From Chiua virens (Eukaryota > Basidiomycota > Agaricomycetes > Boletales > Boletaceae): a DNA stretch of 64,000 bases. A program made the translations under genes and the position numbers. Positions 1-11,707 of this stretch are shown piece after piece. Under the pieces are notes generated by a model, which was given only the letters and a program-made list of their open reading frames with translations, had not been told where the DNA came from and ran no database searches. The DNA is taken from contig JAHNUO010000022.1 of NCBI GenBank assembly GCA_019787685.1, forward strand, positions 1 to 64,000, given 5' to 3'. How positions within the stretch are numbered: the first letter of the stretch is position 1; the number at the start of each line of letters is the position of its first letter.

Positions 1-930
1 TTACCCTCCCCCTCCCCCTTCTACTGGTCTCAAATAAATCAGGATGGTCTATTATTGAGTGCAACAATGTTCCCCACATGTATATAACACCCATAGACTA
101 TGATATACAATCTATAGAATCGCACCAAAAAATATTTGAGAGATGCACCTTCACCTTCCCCCCTCCCCCCTCTACTGGTGTAGTCTCAAATAAATCAGGA
201 CGGTCCATTATGAGTGCAAACAATGTTCCCACATGTATATAACACCAATAGACTATGATACACATATATAGAATCGCACCAAAAAAAATATTTGAGAGAT
301 GCACTTACCCTCCCCCCTCCCCCCTCTACTGGTCTCAAATAAATCAGGACGGTCCATTATGAGTGCAAATAATGTCCCTCAAATGTATATAACACCTATA
401 GACCATGATACAATACATAGAATTGCACCAAAAAATATTGAGAGATGCACCTTACCCTCCCCCCTCCCCCCCCTCTACTGGTCTCAAATAAATCAGGATG
501 GTCCATTATGAGTGCAAATAATGTTCCCCACATGTATATAACACCCATAGACCATGATACAATACATAGAATTGCACCAAAAAAATATTTGAGAGATGCA
601 CCTTACCCTCCCCCCTCCCCCCCTCTACTGGTCTCAAATAAATCAGGATGGTCCATTATGGGTGCAAATAATGTTCCCCACATGTATATAACACCTATAG
701 ACCATGATACAATACATAGAATTGCACCAAAAAATATTTGAGAGATGCACCTTACCCTCCCCCCTCCCCCCCTCTACTGGTCTCAAATAAATCAGGATGG
801 TCCATTATGGGTGCAAATAATGTTCCCCACATGTATATAACACCTATAGACCATGATACAATACATAGAATTGCACCAAAAAAATATTTGAGAGATGCAT
901 CTCACCCTTCCCCCTCCTCCCCTCTTACCT
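1..930. repeat. Tandem satellite array, ~150-base unit, about six copies
   Basis: A unit of about 150 bases is repeated head to tail and is cut by the left edge of the window. The marker agatgcac recurs near positions 141, 297, 443, 594, 743 and (as agatgcat) 893, giving spacings of 156, 146, 151, 149 and 150. Each unit holds a C-rich pyrimidine tract (ttaccctcccccctccccc), the segment ctcaaataaatcaggacggt, an A/T-rich part with atgtatataacacc, and an A-run of 5-8 bases whose length varies. The copies at 443-893 are the most alike; the first two and the last are more divergent. Open frames run through the array because the unit length is often divisible by three. They look like by-products, since they are all repeats of the same short peptide. 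Confidence 0.95.
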
Positions 931-1079
931 TGCTCAAAAATTATTCCGACCGCCGTTTTCTTAGAAAACGTATTTGGGGCATCCTAACATATATATAAAC
1001 AACCTCCAATCATTACTTCACCCAGATTTTGGTTTTCGAATTGTAATTACAATTACCCCAGGCTCTGTATGGTCACATT

Positions 1080-1345
1080 ACCGCAAGATTTCATTTGTTT
1101 TTTGTTTTTTTTTTGCTTTTTTTTGTTTTTTTTTGCTATGACTTGCAGTCAATTTGCTGTCTGATCTTGCTCAAATATTCCTCATATTTGTGTCTTGTTT
1201 GCCTCAATTTCCACTTATACATCACTCACAATTTTCTCTGATTTTTTCTGATTTTTTCATAATAATTTATCTATCTATCCACTCATCCATCCATCCATCC
1301 GTCCATCCATCCATCCTTCCATCCTTCCATCCATCCATCCATCTG
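1080..1345. repeat. T-rich tract and (ATCC)n microsatellite
   Basis: Positions ~1095-1137 are runs of T broken by single G or C. Positions ~1266-1342 are an imperfect ATCC/TTCC tetranucleotide repeat of about 19 units. No gene is visible in or beside them. Confidence 0.9.
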
Positions 1346-2804
1346 TTTCCAGTACTGGAAATGGTCATTCAAATTGCTAGAGAGATACTATTGGACGATA
1401 ACAAAGGTGAGTCATAGATAAGAGCATAGCCTTGCACAGGTATCTGGCGGGTTATGAGTCATGATGAGTAACATGTGAATACACGTGTAGGAATCGAGTC
1501 ATGGATGGTGACAGCATGAGAGAATGCTGTGTATATGTGGCGACCAATAGGATATGATCCTGTGGACAGCCTTGACATGAGGCATGAACGTTTGGAAAGA
1601 ATTGAAAGCATAATCCGTATGAGGGGTAAATGTTGAGATCGTAACGAATTTGTTCAAAGTGTAGTGAAAGAAAGAGGAGTTGAAAGACAGGAGAAGGTGA
1701 ATTGCCATTGATGTCAAAAAGTGTTGAAAAGCATGTCTGATGCTGAAAGCTTACTGCACAGCCACCTAGGATAGAGGCCAGACTGTGAGCAATGACTGTG
1801 CACAGCCACTTGTATAGGGATGGGCACAAGGGAGTAGCATTGACTCGTCTTCAAAGGCACAGAGCACTGCCACAGCATATTGTATGGCCATGCAAGCTAC
1901 TGCACAGCCACAGAATGAAAGGATTCACAGCCACTTGCAGAGGCAAGATGGAACATGGCCGCAAGGGAGTGCAGGGGTATTGGCCCGTCTCAGAAGGCAC
2001 AGAGCACTGCCACAGCACTGCCACCAAGGGAGAAAGAGCACAGCCACCGCCAGAGCACGGCCACCGATGGAGAAAGAGTGTTTGGGAGGGGGGCGGGTAG
2101 GATGACCCATCCCGCCGGCCGACGACCCTCTAGGCTGGAAGGATGGCGCAACGAGCAGCGCACGCTGCGACTTGATACGAGTCGAAACGCAACAGCTAGC
2201 TGAGGAGAACGGTCAGTCTGAATGGAATAAAGACAAGACCACGGCGCACACCTGGACCACCCAGACCACTTCCCAACAATCCCATGCGACCTATCCACCA
2301 TCCAACCCCACCGCGTCGTTGAGGTCGACTCAAAACGCGGACTAGAAAAGCGATTGACACCGGACGAGCAAGATCGCTCACCACATCATACTGGTCGCTT
2401 CAAGGCCGCATCGGATGCTTCGAACGCACCGTATATAACCTACAGGAGATAGGAGAATGGTCAGTACATACCTGACAGCCACAGGATGCACCAGAGATCG
2501 AACGGACGAGACCGCGTGCATCAGCAGCCACCACCTACGAGGCGAACCGCGACTTACTATATTTCTGAGATAATAAAAGTATCAAATAAGTCACAAAAAG
2601 TTGACTTATGTAATAGAAAACTTGAAAGCTATTTGACAATTTACTGATCAGTGTTACTACTTTACGACTCGGAGGCCATCGATATGCCAAACCCTGCCGC
2701 GGCCCAGCAGACATTCACCAACCGATACCCCACAGAGATGGTAAAGGACCAATATGAATTACATTCGACAAGTGGTTCGGCGTACGGCAACACGACATCT
2801 ATTG
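1345..2804. other. Gene-free stretch with degenerate repeats
   Basis: I see no recognisable coding region. Between ~1750 and ~2070 the phrases cacagccact, aaggcacagagcactgccacagca and aagggag recur in an imperfect pattern, which suggests a decayed tandem repeat. The open frames here (up to about 125 codons) have no recognisable domains and are probably fortuitous. The part from 2100 to 2804 shows nothing I can assign, other than the 3' flank of the minus-strand transporter. Confidence 0.5.
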
Positions 2805-4712
2805 TCACTTTGCCTCAATCACTTCCGTGCCGTCAACAGACACTTTCTCTCGCGCCATGCTGCGCTGAACAACACCATCGACATCACCAGCACGTTCTTT
2901 CTTGACTCTGTCCACAGCAGCAGCAGCCTTACCCACAATCGACCATTGCAACTGAAATTTGTTTGAACCTGTCGGTTCACCGTCTCTGCGGAAGAGATCA
3001 TCCACCGACTCGAGCGTCAGTCCTGCAGTCTCAGGATAAAACGCCCAGACGATGTATGCATTGATAAAGTTGAAGACTGCAAATATGATGTATGTCTTGT
3101 ACCCGATGTTGCGTAACGCGGGCGGTGTGATCTGGACCACCTATGACAAACATGCGCGATCGTTGTTGACTGATGTGTTCACTGTCCAAGAGGACTATAA
3201 AAACACACCACGAAGTTCCCCAAAAAGTCGGCGGCGGCTGCCAGTGCAGCACCCTTGGCACGAAGCTTGAGAGGCATGACCTCCGGGGGGTAAATCCACA
3301 CGGTAGCCATCCAACCTACGTAAATGCGTCAGAAAAACACGCGGAACACAAATGATGACGACTGACCCCATGTGAAGCACGCCTCGTAGGCAAAGACCAA
3401 GAAGACAGCTCCAATACTCGCGCGCGATGTGTTCAGCTTGACACAGATCGCTTCTAAGATGAGGACAAGACACTGTCCATATGCCATCGAGATCCACAGC
3501 TTGCGGCGTCCGATACGATCGATGGTGTACCACTATAGGCATCACGGCACGATAAGAACTCAACTGGACACGGACAGTCTTGTACGCACGGTAACAAAGG
3601 AGGCAATGAGATACCACACTTGAAGAAAACCACCAATGAAGAGTGACCGTTCTTGTGACATTCCCAAGCTCTGCTGGAACAAGGTTGGTGCGTAGTACGT
3701 CACGATGTTGATGCCTAAGGGAAGAATGTCAAACAGTGCATTCGGTACTGTAGAAAAGGCATACCTGTCATCTGTTGCATAAATTGAATACCAACAGCAA
3801 GGTAAAAGCGTTTGTTTTCCCTAATGCCGTGGTCTCTGAATAGGTCTAACCAAGAGCCCTCCTCCTTTGCCTCAAGGGCGATTGCATCCAGGATGTCCGC
3901 GCGCTCATGCTGAACCACAGGATGGTCAGATGAAACCCCTCGTAACTTTGCTAGGACAGCTGTCCCACGATTGGGTGTAGGGTCATGCCGCATGAGCCAG
4001 CGTGGTGTTTCGGGGAGCCAGAGTGTGACGGCGATAACATAGACTGCAAATATGCACTGGAATAGAAGGGGAAAGCGCCATTGTGCTGAGCTGCTGTGAA
4101 AATAAAAACCATAGTTCATCCAGTACGCAAGCACAATCCCGCCGAGCATACTCGTTAGCTGACAGCAAAATAGCCAACCACGGTGCTCTGGCAGAGTTAT
4201 CTCGCTCTGGTAGACTGGGGTCACTGTCGGGGATGCGATGATCAGCCACAGCTAGACGAAACTTGAGACCACAACTTACCCGATGTAATGTAACCAATAC
4301 CTGGAAGAAGACAATGAGTAAAACCAGTCAGAATTCCAGATAAGACCTTACCAATACCGGTAATGATACGCCCCACCATCATTTGAATCCGTTCGAATGC
4401 GGAACCCATGAGTACCGATCCTATGATGAGGATGGTGGCCCCAAAAATGAGCGTATGTTTCCGCCCGAGACGCTCAGAACTGCTGGCAGCCGCGATGGCG
4501 CCCAACGCGGCACCGATGTCATAAAGTGAGGTAATGGTACCAATCATGACGGTGCTCGGGTATCCCATTTGCGCGAGCCATGACTGAGAGACTACGACAC
4601 CGGACATGACCCCTTGATCATAACCGAAGAGCCAGAATCCAAAGCTACAAACGGAGGTGATCGCAGCAACGAGGGCGGTGCCGGTCAAGCGAGGATGCCC
4701 TGCCCTGTCCAT
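2805..4712 (-). CDS. MFS sugar transporter (sugar porter family)
   Basis: This encodes a twelve-helix major facilitator of the fungal sugar/hexose porter family, expected in the plasma membrane and moving sugars with protons. From the ATG at 4712 exon 1 gives an N-terminal helix with FGYDQGVMSG, the loop ERLGRKHT, and a third helix. Later exons give PVYQSEI, the central PETPRWLM motif, QFMQQMTG, INIVTYYAPTLFQQSLGMS, IDRIGRRKLW, the WIYPPEVMPLKLRAKGAA segment, and finally FYPETAGLTLESVDDLF near the C-terminus. These are the standard sugar-porter signatures in the right order. I infer five or more introns; a very short exon lies near 4275-4297. The C-terminal tail after PETAG is about 60 residues and probably cytosolic. 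Frames join cleanly at the junctions I checked. The substrate cannot be told from sequence. Confidence 0.93.
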
Positions 4713-5676
4713 TTCGAATCAGTCGAGATTGTGGTGGATATGGGGCAAATAGTCAAACGAGAATCAGTTCAGAAATAGTCAGAGATAGACTGTAGTTGCT
4801 GGTGGCCATAGCGCACTTGGAGCGACGCTCAACGACTCGGATGAGATTTTTGTGAGTGTCACATGAATCCCATCCTGACGCGTGTGAGTACGCATGACTT
4901 GCACTGTTGCGGGCCACTAGCACATCCGGGCCGTATCATACCAGTAGGGTCCCATGCGTTCATCATGATGGTCATACCAACTTGGATGACTGAGTTCGCC
5001 GTTCCTGAGCAAATCAGCTAACAACACTAACCTGGACTATATCTCTATGTTTTGGAAGGTCGGGCCATCAAGCTTCAAGCTTCAAGCTTCAGGCCTTAGG
5101 CCCGGGATCTGAAAACAATCAAAAATTATTGCACACAACACGCTGGGCTGAGAGCGAGGATTGACTTGTGCTTGTCACGGTGAGATTCCGTGAGAAGCAC
5201 TCACACGCCAACCGAACTGGTGTAATTCTGTTTTTAGTATCATTTCGGCACGAAAAATATGTGCAAATTGACAGCCAATAGCACGCCTTTGATTTGATGT
5301 CGCCCCAGGTACAGTACTAGTCTAGAGGAAAAGACCGTCAAGTACAAAGGGTACATCGTAATATGTAATATTCAAAGGGTTAGTGTGCGGCGTGCGCGCC
5401 GACGTTCCCATCATTTGTAACCATTCTCTACGTGGAAAGCCCTGACACTCCCTAGCTCGTGAACGTCACGGTCAGGATAATAGACCTCGAATGTCTACCA
5501 CCCCGACAGCACCGGAGTGAGTTCTGTCCAGAACTCTTCGCGTTGTACTACCCGAAAGTCACAATGAAAGGAGGCATTAATAGATGCGACTCCGACACGA
5601 ACAACGATCATTCTTGCCCTAGTCGAGGGAATACCCATAGACAGCCTAAAGGCATGCGGTGCATTGTCCGTCCACG
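4713..5676. other. Intergenic: transporter promoter and LysM-gene 3' flank
   Basis: No gene is supported. The transporter promoter lies just above 4712. A short run of three aagcttc units occurs at ~5071-5094. Small open frames near 5460-5845 on the plus strand are antisense to the LysM gene end and are not believed. Confidence 0.6.
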
Positions 5677-6720
5677 TCAACTGCGAGGACGTCGGGCGGG
5701 TAGCTCCATGGCAGGTTCCGGCTCCAGCTGCGATGTCCGCACGGGACGAACAGTAAATGGATGTGAACGGGCCGGCCGTTCCGGAAAAACGGTGGGTGAC
5801 GAAGAGCTGGATCGTAGATGCAAGGAACCGGCGGGGGATGTGTGATTCAGGTCGCGGTGTTTCATGGTGGGTGAATAGGGAACCTGCGACGGCAGTAGCG
5901 CAGCAGGACGCTTGTGTTGTGCGCGCGGAGAGGAGATAATGGAGAGCTCGAGGCCTTGCTCAGCGAAGGGCGCTTGGATAGTTGTCACCTTGTGTGCGCG
6001 TGCCGCTTGAAGGTCGTCCAACTCATGCTCCTCACTCGCGCTTGTCTTGGAGCTTAATGTTTCCAGAGACAAACGCGCCGGAAGTATGGAAAAGATCATA
6101 TTTCGTGCGGTAACCAAAGAGGACGCAACGAGATCCGGCGATCGACTGGGCGCCTGTTTGTGGGTGGAATGCAAAGCTATATCCATGCTCGCAACACGGC
6201 GGACATGTTTGAGCTTGATAGGATGCGTATCTCCCCGCGGAATTAAGAGCTCAGTGCGGAGATGGATAGGGTCAGACGGCCACAATTGATTGGCACGACG
6301 AAGAGCGGCGATAGACACGCCATAACGGAGGGCGACGCCAGCAAAGGAGTCAGTAGGACCAACCTATCGTTCGTAGAGGTATAAGCTATCCCATCAGAGA
6401 CGCATATGATAAAATGGACGAACGGAGTGTGTAATGGACTTGTTGCCACCATGAGACGCCCCAGCTACGCTGGTCGTGGTCGGGTCTTCCTCGGCTGACG
6501 ATCCATCCAAGTTGACCAGGAGTGCCGATCTAGGCCCAATCTCCACTTCACTGTCGACTATCGTGACCGACGGTACGCTAGGTGGTGAGACGGACTGGGT
6601 GCGAAGAGGATCGGAGTCAAGCGTCAGGGCAGCATGCTTGTCGATCGATGATGCAATGACGCTGTCATCTGCGAAAGGGTTTGCGACGAGTAGCTGGTCG
6701 TACTCGTCGAGCTGGAGCAT
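5677..6720 (-). CDS. Intracellular LysM-domain protein
   Basis: This is a protein of about 327 residues with one LysM domain. Exon 1 (6720-6424) encodes an acidic region with NPFADDS, and exon 2 (6363-5677) holds the rest. Splicing at GTTCGT/ATAG restores a LysM of the form HSVGPTDSFAGVALRYGVSI followed by AALRRANQLWP and a terminal LLIP. The C-terminal half is rich in Ser, Pro and Arg. There is no signal peptide at this start. That differs from secreted chitin-binding LysM effectors and resembles the cytosolic eukaryotic LYSMD-type or nuclear LysM proteins, whose role is poorly known. The reading frame stays open above 6720 to a possible splice acceptor near 6770, so an additional 5' exon is possible. 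The gene is divergent from the reductase that starts at 6843, with little space between them. Confidence 0.8.
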
Positions 6721-6842
6721 CCAGAGCACATGTGAGAAGAGTTGTGATCGTGAGTATTCGTCGTAGCTGCGGAACAAGTTGCGTCACCCCCTACTGATGT
6801 AAGCAGTACTCACATACTGATCTTATCGCGTCAACGCTCACA

Positions 6843-7690
6843 ATGCCCCACGCAGACTCGTCGTTTGTCCCTCCAGAGATCACTTCAAAGGCCGAATTCT
6901 GGACGCATGTCCACGGCCAGTTACAGCACTTGCTAGCTGGTCAGAAGCACAATTGGGTAAGGTTTTGCTCGTATTAGTAGGCTACGTGTCCCACCGATTG
7001 AATGACTCGGTGCTAATTAATATCATACCTTGCAGGTGACAAACTTGGCCAACGCATCTTCTCTGATATACAATTCCCTGCTCGCTTTCAAACCTCACTT
7101 TGGAAGTGGGGAGCGTTCGGTGAATTGGTGTGGTGAGTAGCACATCCGCCTCTCCGTTCTGATCGCACTTGTCTTTTTCGCTGGCATCTCGATCCCACCT
7201 CCCCACCATGGTGTGCTTCCATCGCTCCATGACGCACGCAATGCGGTCTAGACTGCTCAACTCCGCTTCTGACAACATACTCTCAGGATTCTATCTCACC
7301 TCGTCCGTCTTCCCCAAGCCTCGTGTTATTAGAAATCAAAGCACCGTAACGACGGACGAGAACACGCTCTTTTTGGGGCCGTTCTGCGGAAAGCCTGCAT
7401 GTCAATCTATCAATGTGTCTCCTGACCGTGCTCGAGGCGTATGTGCGACTGCATTCACACGACGAAAAACCGTGCTCGTTCCTAACGTGAACGAATACCC
7501 CGGCCATATCGCATGCGATGGAGAGACTAACAGTGAGATCGTTTGTCCCCTGATTTTACAGAACGGAAACGATCGGGTGGTATTGGGGGTGCTCGATCTG
7601 GATTGCCTTGTGTTGGCTGGATTCGACGAGCAAGACAAACTTGGATTAGAAGCCATCGCCAATTTGATTGTGAAAAGCTGCGAGTGGTAG
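6843..7690 (+). CDS. Free methionine-(R)-sulfoxide reductase (GAF domain)
   Basis: Three exons (6843-6956, 7036-7132, 7287-7690) join in frame to 204 residues. The product is a single GAF domain like yeast and bacterial fRMsr, cytosolic enzymes that reduce free methionine-R-sulfoxide as part of oxidative-stress repair. The region GPFCGKPACQSI followed by RGVCATAF carries the cysteines of this family, and later segments (NEYPGHIACDGETNSEIVCP, LGVLDLDC) match the substrate pocket and core strands. Typical family length is 160-200 residues, so this is complete. Donor and acceptor sites are GTAAGG..GCAG and GTGAGT..TCAG. It shares a short divergent promoter with the LysM gene. Confidence 0.92.
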
Positions 7691-7754
7691 CAACTGAAGT
7701 AGTAATCTAATTGATATGTAGGATACATCCGGAGAACGTGACAGAAAGATTCTA

Positions 7755-10700
7755 TTATTGTCGTTGTTCCTGCTCTCGCCACGCCAAAAACTCCTCGTGC
7801 AATTTTGTTTGCGCAGTCCACTGCTTCGACAGGTTCTTCTCTTGGTTTTTACTCAGCTTGCTGCCCTGACCGTCGGCCGTAGGAATGCCTTGTTCGTTCC
7901 ATTGACTGTATAATCCCTCGGCGACATTTGGCGGCTTGAAGAGTTCTTCGGGTGGTGTACGCCCCCTTTCTAGCTTTGCAAGGCGCTTTTCTTGCTCAAG
8001 TCGTTGTAATTCTGCCTTTCTCTCTTTTTGAGCTTCGAGCTTCTGACGCTTCTCATCACGGGCTTTGATCAATTCCGACGGGCGAACCAGTTTGACGAGG
8101 GCTTTGCCATCTGTGAAAACTTCTCAACGAGAGTTCTGTGCATAGAAATAGCACGAAGAACCTTCTTGGTCATCCAACGCCACACCCAACGGAACTAAGT
8201 TCTCGTCACGAAGTCGGTCGCAGAGTTTCAGGATCTCCTTCAGGGAGTCGTCTCGTTTAGCGATCGCTAATTGTCGAACACCGTCCCTAAAAGAGGAAAG
8301 TGCTCGAAGATATGGAAGCAAAAGCGCCTCTCGCTGGCACAATCACGGTTGAGAGAGAGATCGATGCAAGAATGGATGCTTACGTTGGCAGCATTCACAT
8401 CGCCCGTGGTCTCTTGGCCCCAGCCAAGTTCGAGCCTTCCCCCGTCTCCAAGACCAAACATCCGCAGCATGTCACCCACCCACCGAGCTGCCTGCTCGAC
8501 CAAGGCGACATTTAGCGACTTGGCGCGGGCATTGATGTAAACGTTGGTGCGCGAGACCAGGTCACGAAGAATTTTGAGACCCTCGGGAGTATTGAAGGAG
8601 TCGCAGAGTGCGGATCGGAATGCCAGCTTACTCTCATTGAGCCTGAAAATTTGTGCGTAAGACAAGATCAGTGCAAACCCGAGACCATGGATACCCGTTC
8701 ATAAACTCTCGTTCGGGCTCCTCGTAGTGATGATATCCATTCGACTTCCCCTCGTTGGCCAACAAGAGCGCCTTCACCGTAGCGAAGAAGTTCTGTGAAA
8801 ACACGATACATCAGGTATGCACACACGCACATCATCACGAGACGTACGTTGAAAGCGGCCTCGATCATTTTTACTTCGCCAGACATCAGTGACTCGGAAA
8901 AATCCAATTTGGCGTTCCAGAATTGTGATAAGAATGCCAGGCGAAGCTGACGAGGCGTAAACCTTTGCAAAATGTCCTGATTTCCAGTTATACATCAATC
9001 GATATTTTGGGTAAGCCGGCACAGGCCTCACGTCAATAGTAATGAAGTTTTTCAATGATTTGCTCATCTTGAGACCCTCGATGTGTAGATGGCCCGTGTG
9101 GATGAAATAGTTGACCCACGCGTTGCACTCGTGGTACGCCTGTGCGACTTGAGAAAGACTGGACGTCTCGGGCCGCGGAGTTATGTCTCACCTCGGACTG
9201 TGCAATCTCGTTATCGTGGTGCGGAAATGCGAGATCGATCCCACCCGAATGTATGTCCATATTGTCACCTAATATCGCACTGGCCATTACCGAACATTCG
9301 ATATGCCAACCTGGACGACCTGGACCCCACGGGGACGGCCATGAGGGTTCTCCAGGTTTTGATGCCTTCCACAGAGCAAAATCTGATGCGGGACGTTTGC
9401 CACTGAAACCCGAGAGTGCACCTACGGGTTGTGAATGTCATTTCCAGAATCCAAATGAAAATTTTGCAGGGACCAACCTTCTCCTTCCGCGACTAGGTCT
9501 CTATTTCCTTTACTCCAAGGCTCTAGCTTCGCATAAGTATGATTCTCCGAGGAATCGAAGACGACGGTGTCAAAATACACGCTGCCTTCATGCTCATAGG
9601 CATAACCATTTTCCATGATACGTTTTACGAACTCTACGATTTCTGGCACATACTCCGTCACGCGTGTCAATGTGTCAGGTCTACGAACCCGCAGACGGTC
9701 CATATCCTTGAAAAATTGGTCCTCCCAAAAAGCGGCCAGCGCACGGAAGATAGACGGATCGGACACAGTATCTTCAACTATGAAAACTGATCAGCATTGA
9801 GTACGGATCGGATCGCGGATAATCACCTCTTTATCTAGTGAAGTTGATAGTACGTCCCGGGACTCGTCCAAGAGAATTAGGGCCGATTCTTTATCCTTTT
9901 GACTTTGTTGAGCGGCTGAGAGTGCTGAAGCGGTACGAATCTGTGGTACATAATTAGATGGTTTATTGCGCACAACGGAGAACGAACGCACGGCAGTGCC
10001 AAGGTTCATACCAAACTTTTCGTCCCGTTTCAGGCACTCGACTTTTTGAACCTCGTCGTGTTGGAGAGCTTCGATTTGTGGCCACAAGTGTATGTAGGCT
10101 TTCCGAGTTTAGTTTAATACTATCCGGCAACCCTTTAGAGACCCTCTCCAACACATGGGATTGCCAGGCTTCTTGAACTCTAGCAAGAAGGTCAGGCGTA
10201 AGCGAGGACGTCTGAGCACGGAAATTCTCGAAAAGGTGGTTTTGACGTGCTCGTAAGATGATCTTCAACTTATCAGGGCCATGAAGGTAAAGGGAGCTTG
10301 TACCATACCTTGTCATCAATGTCGGTAATATTCATGACAAAATGGACGTCATAGCCAAAATAATCAGACATGATTCTGCGGAGAATATCTTGTGTGATGT
10401 AGTTTCTTTAGACCATGCACTGTTAGGGGAAGGGTACCACTTGATCGAAGCAAGCCAACCTTGCATGGCCCATGTGAGAGGCATCATACACTGTCGGCCC
10501 GCAGTTGTACCATTTGACCAGGCGGCCATTCCTTGGGACGAACTCTGTCTGTGAAAAGGTAAATCTCGCAGGATATCGGTGGACGATCAGACCGTACCTT
10601 GGTCTTGGTGAAGGAATTGTAGACCTTCAGAACAGGCTCTTCGATCTGGCGAGTCGGGACGTTCCAAGCGGGCTGCTGAACGGACATGACTGGTATGTGC

Positions 10701-10780
10701 TGGCGTGTGGCAGTCTGGCGTGTCAGGAGATGTGTATGACCTAGCGCGGGCAGGGGAAAAGTGACTCGCCGCGCGATCAT
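7755..10780 (-). CDS. CRS1: Cysteinyl-tRNA synthetase (CysRS)
   Basis: This class I synthetase charges tRNA-Cys. Starting at the ATG at 10780, the protein reaches the ATP-binding site with [18 protein letters not shown], where HMGH is the HIGH motif, then [12 protein letters not shown]. The zinc/catalytic region includes [10 protein letters not shown] and [18 protein letters not shown], then the signature MSKSLKNF. The anticodon-binding part and a Lys/Glu-rich tail with [17 protein letters not shown] end at 7755. The tail is typical of eukaryotic cytosolic CysRS. At least ten exons are needed. The first 31 residues before a second in-frame ATG (10687) have many Arg and no acidic residue, which fits a mitochondrial presequence. 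One join near 10112, before [13 protein letters not shown], needs a one-base frame correction. Confidence 0.94.
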
Positions 10781-11707
10781 AAAGTCGAAATGGAAATAGC
10801 CAAGCTTCCGATGATGGCTGACGTAATATTACAACCCCTCCATTGCAGACCCTGCTCGGTTGTTTCCTCAGTCAAAAAATATTTCCACCCATTTCCAGAG
10901 CGTAATTAAATCCGTTTAATTAGCGGTACCCCAGCGGAAGCTTTAATCAGCCATAGCCTGGCGAGGCGGGCTAACTTGTTTGGGGGTTAATAATAGATAG
11001 TCTAGTCACCACTTTTGATAACTTTGGAATTATGAACATTCGATATACCCAAACACGCACCTGCCAGGGCCCAAAATCAAGCATTTCCTTCCGTCGTGAG
11101 AACACCCCTGCTAGATGCGGGTAACATTGGAGCTCTTTTGACTGCTGACTTGTTCCCGCCCTCCGTCCAATTCCGAGTAAATGGTTTCACTATAGGACTA
11201 TTATGTTCATTGTGTGATTATTTGCGTTGATGTTTGCAGCGTCCGAGTCGCCGCCTAACCTCCTCGGTTATATGGTGAATGAAGAATGCAGCCGGGTTCA
11301 TGAGAAGACTCACAATGAGATCCCTAAAACTCTATTAGCTACCCACCTGTTGCGGTCTTTTGGTTAGTGATCTACCAATAAGCGTTGCGAACGCGTCCTG
11401 TTTTCCCATCAGGAGCCTTCACGCAACCGACCATCAGCCGTTTTACATCATCCATCCGTTAAAGTTAAGTATCCTTGGTATCGTCAAATGAGCTTGGTCC
11501 TCTGATATTTAAGGACAAGTTAACGTTCCTGCATTCCCTCCGCATTTCGTTAACCCATCTAAATACCTCTCGCTGACGGGCCTGCGAGAGCAGCCTCGGA
11601 TGATTCTCACCCAGCTATTCAATTCGGACACCAGGCTCATTAAATCCACCTCTTCTCACTCGTACCTCTACCACCCACAACACGCCGTCGGCTCCCAACG
11701 ATCAAGG
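10781..11707. promoter_or_regulatory. Divergent promoter region, CysRS / WOPR1
   Basis: About 930 bases lie between the start codons of CysRS (-) and the first WOPR gene (+). No coding signal is visible apart from a short open frame just upstream of 11708, which is better read as 5' leader. The last 150 bases before 11708 are pyrimidine-rich, as is usual in fungal leaders. No specific regulator site can be assigned. Confidence 0.5.

Noticed and set aside
299..998. Open frames of 70-98 codons in the satellite array
   Set aside because: They are translations of the same repeat unit, with no independent coding signal.
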